NCBI RefSeq assembly: GCF_000152945.2
Contig: NC_020830.1
Location: 1,312,501 to 1,376,500 of the forward strand
Length of the DNA: 64,000 nucleotides
Direction: 5' to 3'
From: Polaribacter sp. MED152
GTDB lineage: Bacteria > Bacteroidota > Bacteroidia > Flavobacteriales > Flavobacteriaceae
The notes below the pieces were generated by a model. It did not search any database and had not been told where the DNA came from. It saw only the letters and a list, made by a program, of their open reading frames with translations. Below, in pieces: positions 29,681 to 39,200 of the stretch (positions within the stretch are counted from its first letter, which is position 1; every line of letters starts with the position of its first letter). Both the position numbers and the translations under genes were made by a program.

Positions 29681-30208
29681 ATGAAAATATTAGGCATTGG
29701 CTCAAGAATTGAGCATTCTATATATGGTGCAGGAGTTGTTACTAATGTTACCAGCAAACATTATTGGGTAACCTTCATAAAGCAAGGCTTAGAAACCATA
29801 GAAATTGACAGCGACTTTGAAATAATTGAAGCTGTAGAAGATGAAGTGGATACCATTAGCCTTTATGAAGTTGAAAAATCACTTAAAAATTTATTGCAAA
29901 AATGGTCTGATGTTACTGAGATTGCACCTATTGCAGACAGATGGAAAAACGGAACTTTAATTTTTAGACCTGCAGACTCTAATTTAGCTGATAAAGAAAT
30001 ACCCATTGACACCTTTTTTCATAAGATAGTAATGGTTAGAGATCGAATTCGTGTGATGGAACAAAAAATAAATTCGAGTAAGACTTTAGATGATCAAGAT
30101 AAAATTGATTTGCAGCAATACATTACCAGAATTTATGGAAGCTTAACAACATTTAATGTGCTTTTTAAATTAAAGTCAGATAATTTTGTGGGGGCTCGTT
30201 CAAAATAA
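29681..30208 (+). CDS. conserved flavobacterial protein, SH3-like N-terminus
   Basis: 175 residues, no signal peptide or membrane helix. The first 50 (GIGSRIEHSIYGAGVVTNVT, HYWVTFIKQGLETIEIDSDF) look like a small beta-barrel of the kind found in CarD/Tudor/SH3-like modules. The remainder is helical, with LKNLLQKWSDVTEIAPIADR and a coiled stretch around RDRIRVMEQKINSSKTLDDQ. I recognise it as a common flavobacterial hypothetical but know no function. It is separated from icmF by a terminator and from the next operon by 42 bp, so it may be transcribed alone. Confidence 0.75.
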   Translation: MKILGIGSRIEHSIYGAGVVTNVTSKHYWVTFIKQGLETIEIDSDFEIIEAVEDEVDTISLYEVEKSLKNLLQKWSDVTEIAPIADRWKNGTLIFRPADSNLADKEIPIDTFFHKIVMVRDRIRVMEQKINSSKTLDDQDKIDLQQYITRIYGSLTTFNVLFKLKSDNFVGARSK

Positions 30209-30250
30209 TGCATCTTTTTAGTACAATTCACGTCTACTCTAAAAAGTATC

Positions 30251-30604
30251 ATGAATTCATCAAAGTTAAAAAGAGGGTTTTATCAAGAAATAGAATTAGG
30301 TAAAAGAGCATTAAATTTTAAAGATTATAAAATAGCCTTTTATCATTTTGAAAATGCGCATATATTAGGACAAAAACATTTATACAGACATACAGTTAGT
30401 CATTATTGGATGTTTATTTTTGGTATTAAAACAAAGAACAATAAAGAAATAGTTGGCCAAACTTTTAGAATTTTGGCATCTTTACTATTTACTTTAGTTT
30501 GGGTTCCTAAAGGTAATACAGGTGGTACAAACATATCACCAATCAAAAAATTACCTATTAGAGAAGAACTAAAAAAATATTTTAAGTTTAATGCATCTTT
30601 TTAA
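30251..30604 (+). CDS. DUF3703 family protein
   Basis: 117 residues with the DUF3703 pattern: an N-terminal helical region (GFYQEIELGKRALNFKDYKIAFYHFENAHILGQ) resembling one TPR-like pair, then HLYRHTVSHYWMFIFG and one hydrophobic segment (RILASLLFTLVWVPKGNTGGTNI). The family is uncharacterised; from memory its members often lie beside heavy-metal genes. It opens a tightly packed run with the cysteine-rich miniprotein, the SigZ-like sigma factor, a hydrolase and a methyltransferase, so it may share their stress role. That link is inferred. Confidence 0.82.
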   Translation: MNSSKLKRGFYQEIELGKRALNFKDYKIAFYHFENAHILGQKHLYRHTVSHYWMFIFGIKTKNNKEIVGQTFRILASLLFTLVWVPKGNTGGTNISPIKKLPIREELKKYFKFNASF

Positions 30605-30645
30605 ACAATTTATGGTCTATTAATTGAACATTAAAATTTGATATT

Positions 30646-30750
30646 ATGACACTTAAAAATGATTGTATTTGTAATTGTACACCTTGCATGAACAAAGATT
30701 GTAAAAACTGTACATGTACTAATTGTACTTGTGCCAATTGTAATTGTTAG
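30646..30750 (+). CDS. cysteine-rich miniprotein, metallothionein-like
   Basis: A 34-residue ORF from ATG 30646 to TAG 30748-30750, too short for most gene finders. It contains 11 cysteines (positions 7, 9, 11, 14, 19, 22, 24, 27, 29, 32, 34), mostly as CxC and CxxC, for example CKNCTCTNCTC, with Asn, Thr and Lys between. This composition is that of metallothionein-like metal-binding peptides. It starts 42 bp after the DUF3703 gene and ends 3 bp before the sigma-factor ATG, so translational coupling with the sigma gene is likely. Metal binding is inferred from composition; I know no named family for it. Confidence 0.75.
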   Translation: MTLKNDCICNCTPCMNKDCKNCTCTNCTCANCNC

Positions 30751-30753
30751 TAA

Positions 30754-31293
30754 ATGACAACAAAACAAGTTTGGACATCCTATTCTAGGGATTTAAAACG
30801 ATTTATCATCAGCAAAGTAAAAGACAAAACTGTTGCTGATGATATTTTGCAGGATACTTTTATCAAAATTCACACAAAACTTCACACGTTAAAAGATATT
30901 AAAAAGCTCAAACCTTGGATTTTTACAATCGCCAGAAATTCAATTTTAGATCATTGGAAAAACACTAATCAAACAATAGAAATCGAAAACTTTAAATTAG
31001 AAAGCCAAGTTCAAGAAAACCTGCATACAGAGCAAGATTGTTTGCGAGGCATACTTAAAAATTTACCAAAAAAATATAGAGACCCTTTATTTTTATCTGA
31101 TATTAAAGGATTAAAACAACAAGAAATAGCAGCCCAACTAAATCAACCATTATCTACTACAAAATCACAAATTCAAAGAGCTCGAAAACTAATAGCTAAA
31201 GGTTTTATGGATTGTTGTGGCTTTACATTAAATGAGCAAGGTAATTTAGTAGGCGAAATTCAAGAAAAAGAAGATTGTAAGGTTTGTAAATAA
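30754..31293 (+). CDS. sigZ: RNA polymerase ECF-type sigma factor, SigZ-like
   Basis: 179 residues with region 2 (LKRFIISKVKDKTVADDILQ, DTFIKIHTKL, KPWIFTIARNSILDHWK) and region 4 (LPKKYRDPLFLSDIKGLKQQ, EIAAQLNQPLSTTKSQIQRA). Beyond region 4 the tail reads FMDCCGFTLNEQGNL and ends EDCKVCK: a CC pair and a CxxC, matching the SigZ group of Bacillus and relatives. The cysteines could bind metal or sense thiol oxidation directly. No anti-sigma gene is adjacent; the cysteine-rich miniprotein lies 3 bp upstream. Confidence 0.9.
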   Translation: MTTKQVWTSYSRDLKRFIISKVKDKTVADDILQDTFIKIHTKLHTLKDIKKLKPWIFTIARNSILDHWKNTNQTIEIENFKLESQVQENLHTEQDCLRGILKNLPKKYRDPLFLSDIKGLKQQEIAAQLNQPLSTTKSQIQRARKLIAKGFMDCCGFTLNEQGNLVGEIQEKEDCKVCK

Positions 31294-31353
31294 TTTAAGA
31301 ATAAACTTGTTTCTTTTTTATTTACCTTAGATGCAATTCTAAACTCAATTAAA

Positions 31354-32244
31354 ATGGCATCACTAAAGAAAGAAGATATTAGTCAAGAAGTTTTTGATTT
31401 ATATGATGATTATGCACACAACAAATTAACCAGAAAACAATTTTTAGAGAAACTTTCTTTATATGCAGTAGGTGCAATTACATTGCCAGCCTTGCTTAGC
31501 TTTATATCTCCAAATTATATTGATAGTATTTTGGTACAGCCTAATGACCCAAGGTTAGATTCAAAAATGATTAATTACGAATCTCCAAAAGGAGGTCAAA
31601 AAATGAAAGGCTTACTTTCTATTCCAAAAAATAGTACAGAAAAATTACCTGGAATTTTAGTGGTTCATGAAAACAGAGGCTTAAACCCTTATATAAAAGA
31701 TGTTGGCAGAAGAGCAGCTTTAGATGGTTATATCACATTAGCTCCAGACGCTTTAGCGCCTTTAGGTGGTTATCCTGGAAATGATGACGAAGGACGTGCA
31801 ATGCAAAGAAAAAGAGATAGAAATGAAATGATAGAAGATTTTATTGCAGGTTATCATTATTTAAAGAATCATAAAAATTGTAATGGAAAAATAGGTGTAG
31901 TTGGCTTTTGTTTTGGAGGTTATATTTCAAATATTTTAGCGGTTAGAATTCCAGAATTAGCAGCTTCTGTTCCTTATTATGGCAGACAGCCTTCTGCTGA
32001 AGATGCTGCAAAAGTTAAAGCGCCTTTATTATTGCAATATGCTGGTTTAGATAAAAGAGTAAATGCTGGCTGGCCTGATTATGAAAAAATATTAAAAGAA
32101 AATAACGTTACTTATACTGCACATTTTTATCCTGATGTAAATCATGGTTTTCACAACAATACCACACCAAGATATGATGAAGAAGCTGCAGATTTATCTT
32201 GGGCCAGAACTATGGACTTTTTTAAAACACATTTAAAAGGCTAA
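31354..32244 (+). CDS. dienelactone hydrolase family protein
   Basis: Alpha/beta hydrolase of 296 residues. Catalytic triad regions are visible: [10 protein letters not shown] with nucleophile C186, [15 protein letters not shown] (Asp) and [16 protein letters not shown] (His). A cysteine nucleophile is characteristic of dienelactone hydrolase rather than ordinary esterases. The N-terminus is long, with [23 protein letters not shown], a hydrophobic stretch preceded by basic residues that may be an export signal or anchor. The real substrate is unknown, since no aromatic-ring pathway is nearby. It follows the sigma gene by 60 bp and precedes the methyltransferase by 7 bp. Confidence 0.9.
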   Translation: MASLKKEDISQEVFDLYDDYAHNKLTRKQFLEKLSLYAVGAITLPALLSFISPNYIDSILVQPNDPRLDSKMINYESPKGGQKMKGLLSIPKNSTEKLPGILVVHENRGLNPYIKDVGRRAALDGYITLAPDALAPLGGYPGNDDEGRAMQRKRDRNEMIEDFIAGYHYLKNHKNCNGKIGVVGFCFGGYISNILAVRIPELAASVPYYGRQPSAEDAAKVKAPLLLQYAGLDKRVNAGWPDYEKILKENNVTYTAHFYPDVNHGFHNNTTPRYDEEAADLSWARTMDFFKTHLKG

Positions 32245-32251
32245 ATATATA

Positions 32252-33073
32252 GTGAGCAAAAAACAATTAATTAGCAAAGAGCTCGAAAATTTTTACAACA
32301 AAGCTTCAGAAGAAACTCGTCTAGAAAAAGGCATGGGTATTTTTGAATTTGAGCGCATTAAAGAATTATTAACAAGACATATTTCAAAACCAAATTGTAC
32401 TATTGTTGATGTTGGTGGAGGAACAGGAAAATATAGTGAATGGCTTGCAAAAGAAGGGCATGATGTACATTTAATAGAGCCTGTAGCTAAACACATAAAA
32501 TTAGCTCAAAAAAGAGCTTACAAACTAAAAAATAAATTTACTGTTACATTAGGTGAAGCTAGAAATTTACCTTTAAAACCAGAATTAGCAGATATTGTTA
32601 TTCTACATGGACCTTTATATCATTTACAAAAAAGAGAAGATAGAATTATTGCTATTAAAGAAGCAAAACGTGTCTTAAAAAAAGGTGGAATAGTTTTAGC
32701 TTTTGCCATTAATGCTACAGCTTCTACAGTTGTTGGTTTAATGAACGGAATGATACATGCAAACTCATTTTTTGAGATGTGTAAAGAAGAATTAACGTCT
32801 GGCATTCATAACGCACCCAAAGACTTTCCGTTTTTATTAACAGACGCATATTATCATAAACCAACCGATTTAAAATCTGAATTTTTAGAAAATGATTTCG
32901 AAATTCTAAATCTTTTTGCGGTTGAAGGAATGATTTGGTTAGACAATGAATATTTTGCAAATATGCTAGATAAAAAGAAATCCAAAACGTTAAAAGCTTT
33001 GCAAAAACTTACTGAAAATGATGAATACTTGCTACCTTTTAGCCCTCACATGATGATTGCTGCTCGTAAATAA
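32252..33073 (+). CDS. class I SAM-dependent methyltransferase
   Basis: 273 residues starting with GTG, 7 bp after the hydrolase stop. The SAM-binding motif I is TIVDVGGGTGKYSEWLAKEG, followed by the acidic residue in VHLIEP, motif II ADIVILHGPLYHLQ and the post-motif RVLKKGGIVLAFAI. The C-terminal half (about 160-273) is a helical substrate-binding region I cannot assign. It is the last gene of the DUF3703-sigZ cluster and converges with the NRDE gene with 1 bp between stops. The substrate is unknown. Confidence 0.9.
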   Translation: MSKKQLISKELENFYNKASEETRLEKGMGIFEFERIKELLTRHISKPNCTIVDVGGGTGKYSEWLAKEGHDVHLIEPVAKHIKLAQKRAYKLKNKFTVTLGEARNLPLKPELADIVILHGPLYHLQKREDRIIAIKEAKRVLKKGGIVLAFAINATASTVVGLMNGMIHANSFFEMCKEELTSGIHNAPKDFPFLLTDAYYHKPTDLKSEFLENDFEILNLFAVEGMIWLDNEYFANMLDKKKSKTLKALQKLTENDEYLLPFSPHMMIAARK

Positions 33074-33074
33074 T

Positions 33075-33752
33075 TTATAAAAAATCTAAATATTTCATAT
33101 CTACAATTTCTTCTATTTTACTAATAGATGTGATACTAACTGTTTCAATTAATTTTCGCTTCATTCTGGTTGTAACTTCAGGCTCGCCCAAATCTGTATT
33201 GTTATGGAATTCTAAAACATTTGCTACAGAAAATTTGTCATTTTCTTTCAGCCAGTTTTGAAACCATTCTTGTCTTTTCTCTTTCATATCATCAGTATAC
33301 AAAGTAGATGATGACCAAATTCTGGGAGTTTTATCTAACTGATGAAAGTGTTTTGTTTCTCCATCCCAAACTAATTCAAATAATTTAAGATCTACACTAT
33401 AATCTAACAATAGCAGCGTAAAAGGCTCAATATTACGTAAACCTAATCTATTGATATAAATTTCTGCATCATCTGCAGTTAAAACATTTTTTACAATAAC
33501 ACCTCTACTTAAAGCATAAGGCAAAGTACGTTTATGATTTTTGTAGGCCCCATTTAACAAACAAACTGCTCTATCTTTTTCACTTGTACCAATCCAAGTG
33601 CCTCCTGCTACAACATCTTTGGGGTACACAACCTCTACCCCATTTTCTAAATATCCTTTAGGTGGAATTGTTTTTCTTAAAGGAGTTTCATCCCTGTTCG
33701 AAGTAAGTATAAAACCATTATTGGGTAAAGGCAAAAAAGTAACTGTACACAT
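33075..33752 (-). CDS. NRDE/TANGO2 family protein
   Basis: Start set at the ATG giving MCTVTFLPL; a longer start 9 codons upstream would bury the conserved Met-Cys-Thr. The family is named for the Asn-Arg-Asp-Glu motif seen here in ILTSNRDETPLRK, and continues with VAGGTWIGTSEKDRAVCLLNG and IWSSSTLYTD. An N-terminal Cys after Met removal resembles Ntn hydrolases, but the biochemical role of the family is unsettled (TANGO2 in animals is linked to lipid or haem handling). 225 residues, cytoplasmic, no signal peptide. Confidence 0.88.
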   Translation of the reverse strand: MCTVTFLPLPNNGFILTSNRDETPLRKTIPPKGYLENGVEVVYPKDVVAGGTWIGTSEKDRAVCLLNGAYKNHKRTLPYALSRGVIVKNVLTADDAEIYINRLGLRNIEPFTLLLLDYSVDLKLFELVWDGETKHFHQLDKTPRIWSSSTLYTDDMKEKRQEWFQNWLKENDKFSVANVLEFHNNTDLGEPEVTTRMKRKLIETVSITSISKIEEIVDMKYLDFL

Positions 33753-33853
33753 TTTTAATTGGCTAAAATCTAGTGGCAAGTTACGAAATCGTTTGATTTA
33801 AAATTGGTAACTTTGTAGTATAAAATAATCGAATAAAATTTAAATTTATACAA

Positions 33854-35479
33854 ATGGCAAGAGGATTTTTTAATGTTCCAGTTGCAGTAAACGAACCTGT
33901 TAAAGGGTATGCACCTGGCTCTCCAGAAAGAGAAGAGTTATTAGCAACTTATAAAGAAATGTTTAATGGCAATGTAGATGTGCCAATGCATATTAATGGT
34001 AAAGAAGTAAGAACAGGTAATACTAAAAACATTACACCTCCTCATGATCATCAACATGTTGTTGGGCAATATCATACAGCAGATAAAAATCATGTAGATG
34101 AAGCAATTGCTACTGCATTAGCAGCAAGAGAGGCTTGGTCTTCTGTTTCTTGGATGGAGAGAGCATCAATTTTTCTTAAAGCCGCAGAATTATTAGCTGG
34201 GCCTTATAGAGCTAGAATGAATGCTTCTACCATGATTGCACAATCTAAAAATGTACATCAAGCAGAAATTGATGCTGCTTGTGAAATGATAGATTTCTTT
34301 AGATTTAATGTACAATACATGACTGATATTTTTAAAGATCAGCCACAATCTGCTCCTGGAATTTGGAATAGAGTTGAGTACAGACCATTAGAAGGTTTTG
34401 TATACGCAATTTCACCTTTTAACTTTACATCTATTGCAGCAAACTTGCCTGCAGCTGCAGCTTTAATGGGTAATGTTGTAGTTTGGAAACCATCTGATCA
34501 TCAAGCATATTCTGCACAAGTTATTGTAGATTTATTTAAAGAAGCTGGTTTACCTGATGGTGTAATAAATGTTGTTTACGGAGATCCTGTTATGATTTCT
34601 GATGCATGTTTATCTTCTAAAGATTTTTCTGGGTTACACTTTACAGGTTCTACACATGTATTTAAAGACCTTTGGAAACAAATTGGTAATAATATTCATA
34701 CCTACAAAACATACCCAAGAATAGTTGGAGAAACTGGAGGTAAAGATTTTATTTGGGCTCACAATTCAGCTAATCCTTTACAAGTAGCTACAGCAATTAC
34801 TAGAGGATCTTTTGAATATCAAGGTCAGAAATGTTCTGCTGCTTCACGTGCTTACATTCCTGCTTCTATTTGGGATGATGTATTAAAACACCTAAAACAA
34901 CAAACATCAGAATTAAAAATGGGTTCACCAGAAAATCCAGATAATTTTGTAAATGCAGTGATACATGAAGGTTCTTTCGATAAAATTGCAAAATATATTG
35001 ATGCAGCTAAAGAAAATGAAAATGCAGAAATTATTATTGGTGGTGGTCATGACAAATCTAAAGGATATTTCATTGAGCCAACTGTAATTTTAGCTAAAAA
35101 TGCAACCTACGAAACTATGACAACTGAGTTATTTGGCCCAGTTATGACAGTTTACATTTATGAGGATGATAAATGGGAAGCTTCTTTAGAATTGGTAGAT
35201 CAATCTACAGAATATGCATTAACAGGTGCTATCTTTTCTACTGATAGATATATTGTTGAAAAAGCCTCTAAGGCATTAGAAAATGCTGCAGGTAATTTCT
35301 ACATTAATGATAAACCAACAGGAGCTGTGGTAGGTCAGCAACCATTTGGAGGAGCAAGAGCTTCTGGTACAAATGACAAAGCTGGATCTGCACAAAACTT
35401 GTTAAGATGGACGTCTGTTAGATTAATAAAAGAAACTTTTGTTACTCCACAAGATTACAAATATCCGTTTTTAGGATAG
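33854..35479 (+). CDS. pruA: L-glutamate gamma-semialdehyde (P5C) dehydrogenase
   Basis: Oxidises glutamate-gamma-semialdehyde to glutamate with NAD, the last step of proline breakdown. The 541 residues match the single-domain Bacteroidota/eukaryote form. Motifs are GFVYAISPFNFTSIAANLPA (cofactor binding), IVGETGGKDFIWAH (general base Glu), FEYQGQKCSAASRAYIP (catalytic Cys) and FGPVMTVYIYEDD. It is distant from a proline dehydrogenase gene, which is not in the window. A -7 box TAACTTTG lies at 33808-33815, 38 bp before the ATG. A strong terminator follows. Confidence 0.96.
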   Translation: MARGFFNVPVAVNEPVKGYAPGSPEREELLATYKEMFNGNVDVPMHINGKEVRTGNTKNITPPHDHQHVVGQYHTADKNHVDEAIATALAAREAWSSVSWMERASIFLKAAELLAGPYRARMNASTMIAQSKNVHQAEIDAACEMIDFFRFNVQYMTDIFKDQPQSAPGIWNRVEYRPLEGFVYAISPFNFTSIAANLPAAAALMGNVVVWKPSDHQAYSAQVIVDLFKEAGLPDGVINVVYGDPVMISDACLSSKDFSGLHFTGSTHVFKDLWKQIGNNIHTYKTYPRIVGETGGKDFIWAHNSANPLQVATAITRGSFEYQGQKCSAASRAYIPASIWDDVLKHLKQQTSELKMGSPENPDNFVNAVIHEGSFDKIAKYIDAAKENENAEIIIGGGHDKSKGYFIEPTVILAKNATYETMTTELFGPVMTVYIYEDDKWEASLELVDQSTEYALTGAIFSTDRYIVEKASKALENAAGNFYINDKPTGAVVGQQPFGGARASGTNDKAGSAQNLLRWTSVRLIKETFVTPQDYKYPFLG

Positions 35480-35494
35480 AAAATAAGTATTAAA

Positions 35495-35526
35495 AAAAAA
35501 GCCTCATCAATTGATGAGGCTTTTTT
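35495..35526. terminator. bidirectional terminator after pruA
   Basis: A perfect 16-bp palindrome, AAAAAAGCCTCATCAA with its complement (35495-35526), lies between convergent pruA and the lipoprotein gene and is flanked by A and T runs. Confidence 0.9.
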
Positions 35527-35541
35527 AATTATTCTATTTTT

Positions 35542-36216
35542 TTAATTTGCTGTAAAAGACCAGATTTGGCCAATTGATTTTGCTCCAGCTTCATCTTTCA
35601 CATTCACTTTCCAATAATAGGTTGCACCAGCTGCTGCATTCACACTAAAACTTTTTGTACTGACAGCATCATCTACTAAAGCAGGATCTGCATTCTCACC
35701 AAAATACACCTCATAAGTTAATACATCATCTAAGTTAGGATCTCCAGCTTTCCAAGTTAATTCTAAAGCACCACTAGCAACAATGGCATTATTATTAGGT
35801 GTTAATAGTTGCGAAGTAAACGGAACGTAATTCTGTTCTCCATCACCTTTTGTATAAAATGCAAATATTTCTGAAGAGCTACCTAAATTGTTATTCACAT
35901 CAAGCGCATCTACTTTCCAATAATAAGCAGTTTCTTTTTCTAAGGTAATTTCAATTTGACTTTCAGTTAAAGTTCTATTTTCTACAACATCTGTTAACGC
36001 TCTATCTTTTGCAATAATAATATTGTATTCTACATCATTATTTTCTGGATCTATAGCCTCTGTCCAATTAAAAGTAATAGTGTTTTCTATACACAGTAAA
36101 TCTGCAGAAGGAAAGACCAAGTCTACTTCACTAGGTGCCTGATTTGCCTTTTTAGAACAGTTTATTAGTAAACCACAACAAACTATTAGTACTAATTTTA
36201 TATATGCTTTTTTCAT
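35542..36216 (-). CDS. surface lipoprotein with two fibronectin-III-like domains
   Basis: 224 residues. Signal peptide MKKAYIKLVLIVCCGLLINC with a lipobox (LINC, C20). The mature part holds two similar beta-sandwich domains (about 28-120 and 130-224), each starting with an FPSADLL/LLTPNNNA strand and ending with a TAYYWKVDALD / ATYYWKVNVKDEAG strand, as in FN3-like repeats of Bacteroidota surface proteins. Its ATG overlaps the stop of the upstream metalloprotease gene by 4 bp (ATGA), so the two are translationally coupled and may work together at the cell surface. No catalytic residues seen. Confidence 0.85.
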   Translation of the reverse strand: MKKAYIKLVLIVCCGLLINCSKKANQAPSEVDLVFPSADLLCIENTITFNWTEAIDPENNDVEYNIIIAKDRALTDVVENRTLTESQIEITLEKETAYYWKVDALDVNNNLGSSSEIFAFYTKGDGEQNYVPFTSQLLTPNNNAIVASGALELTWKAGDPNLDDVLTYEVYFGENADPALVDDAVSTKSFSVNAAAGATYYWKVNVKDEAGAKSIGQIWSFTAN

Positions 36217-39200
36217 CGTTTTAAAATTTTGATAGGTCTTGAGTTTGCAACAGACAATTTCAAAATATAAAGTCCGTTTGAATACTCTTGAAAAGGAATT
36301 CGTAAAACATCATTTTCTGGTGTAAACTCTTTTCTAAAAATAAGTTTGCCATTAATATCAAACACTGTAGTTTCTATCGAGGAATCTGAAGTACCTATTG
36401 GTAATTGCAACTCAATAAAATCTTTAACAGGATTTTGTTTTAAAATTACATCTCCTATACTCTTTTGAAATAAACCTTCACAATCTTTTGCTGTTTTAAC
36501 CTCTAACTTTCCTGTTTCATTTATCTCTAAATCAAAAATCTTTTCGCTGGTAACAGCAATAAGTTTACTATTCAAATACACATTAAAAGGTGCTGTGCCT
36601 TCTTGAATGTTAAACGAATATGTGTTCGTTGATTTTGCGGAAGTAAGTTTTAAACTTATTGGCTGTGCTTCTTCTATTGTTACTTCAAAACAATTAGTAG
36701 TATTCAAAGCAGTTGTAGTTATGCAAATTTCATAATCTCCAGGAGCTGCATCAAACAAAATAAAGTTACTTGAATTAAACGTTTGATTGATATTTGTTGA
36801 TGGACCAGTAATTTGTAGTTGCCTAGAGAAACCATCAGATTTGTTATCAATTTGTATAATTCCATCATTCTCATCTACACAACTTTCTGCTGTTGTTAAA
36901 ATAGAAAAGCCATCAATTTCTGCAACAGTAACTGAATAATCTTCAGTTTCACCCCATTCTGTAAGATGATCAGCATCACAAGCACCTAAACCAAAACCAT
37001 TGGATGGATCATCATATTCGATAATTACTCTCATTCTGGTTTGCCCAAATCTTGCATCACTTGGTACAGTGATATCAAAAGTTCTTGTACCCACATCATT
37101 TAGCTCTGTACCTAAATCGTATCTTTCTGTATCATTATCAAACACAAAATCTTGATTCCAGTCTATAAAAACATAGCAATGATCTTGAAAGCCTGCTGTA
37201 TCGAAAGTTACGCTCACTGTTCTTGTATCTCCTCTTAAAACATTGGTATTTAAACTTGTAAAATCTTGATAACCATCTTCCATATCATTACCAGAATCGT
37301 TATTTATACTGCCAAAAGTTACATTGGTTATATGTTCTGAACCTCCTGGTTCGTCTGTAAAAGTTGAGGCACAATAAGCTGCATTTAGCGTTGTAAAAGT
37401 AAACGGATTAGAAAAATTACCTTCTCCACAATCGTTCTTTGGCTTTACTCTCCAAAAATACGTTGTAACTCCATCTAAATTAGTAGTTGTGTATGAATTT
37501 GTATCGACATTTCCAGATGATACCACATTTGTAAAATTGGTATCTGTAGCTATTTCAACATCATAAGTTATTGCATTTGCATCAGCCTCCCAAGTTAATT
37601 CGCTTGTTAAAAGAATATCTGTTGCATTGTTTGCAGGTGATGATAATGTGATGTCATTAAAAGTATTTGTTGTTAATTTAAAATCAACATCTATACTTTG
37701 ATTTACTGATGCTGAAGTTCCGAGAACACTTACTACATAATCTCCTGCAGTTTTACCATCTAAATTTGAAATTGTTAAAACTACATCACCATCAGCACTA
37801 ATTGTAGCAGGTGTAAAAGTAGTAGTTGCGCCTGTTGGTTCACCAGTAGTTGTTAAACTTACAGTATCTGAAAAACCATTTACAAAATCGAAATTTAATG
37901 TATAACTTACTGTTTCATTATTAATGTTACAAGCTGTTTGTAAACCACTTGTATTATTAATTACAAATGTTGGATCTACAGAGTTAATAACAAAATTAGT
38001 ACTATTAACATTGTAAAAAATATTATCTACGGCCTCTACCATAATTCTTGCAGTACTTGTTGCATTGTCTGGAACTATAATAGTTTCTGTACCATCATTT
38101 GTAGTATTACTTTTTAATAAAATAGGAAAAGTAGCCCCACCATCTGTAGACAATCTAATATTTACCAAAGTACAATTTATAGGAGCTGCATCTGTATTGC
38201 CTTTATTCCAAGTGATGGTTTGTGTAGAACCTACATTCCAAGTTATATTTGTAGAAGGTGCATCTACAGTAAAAGGTGTTTCATCTACTACTGTTATTTC
38301 TACATCATCTCTAGCTGTACTTCCTCCACCAGCATTATTGTCTCTTACTGTAAAAGAAAAATTAAAGCTTCTAGCCACATCTGGCAAAACCTCCCAAGTT
38401 GTGGCATTATTGCCTGCAACTATCGTTGTTAAATCTGGCATGTAACGAATTGGAGTTACTTTAGATGGCAAAGACCTAAACATTGGCCCAACTGTGTTCG
38501 TTGCTGCAGGTGGCATAGCACCTACTTCATTATCAATTTGTTCCCAGTTATAAGTAAGAGAATTTAAACCATCTGCATCATTTGCTGTACCCACTAATTT
38601 AAAAGGAGTAGATTTTGGAATTGTATAATCTAAGCCTGCATCTGCAGTTGGTGCTGCATTATTGGTGTCTGTAACTGTAGCACAACCACCTGAAGTTTGA
38701 ATATGATTCCACATTTGTGCAATACTTACTGAATGAAAATAATCATCACTATTTCCATTTACATTTCCTGATTGAACATTAGGCGAACAAATACCTGCAT
38801 AACCCATAATTGTAGAACCACTTCCTGGTTCTACAGCAGTTGCCAAAGTTCTATTACAATTGTTATTTTGTGTGTGAGTTGCACCAAATTGATGTCCAAT
38901 TTCATGGGCTACAAAATCAATGTCATAAGGATCTCCAACAGGTTGTGATCTACCAGTAACACCTCTAGCTTTTTGGCCTGTTACACAAGCAACACCCAAA
39001 CCAGCTAAACCATCTCCACCCACACTAAAAATATGCCCAATATCGTAATTTGCATTACCGATAACATTATCACAAATAGTTTGAACTTCGTCAATCATAG
39101 CATCTGGATCACCATCTGTTATATTATCTGTATTCTCATCTAGGAAAATTATTTCATCATTATTGCCAACAATCTCTAATTTTACAGATAAGTCCTTTTC

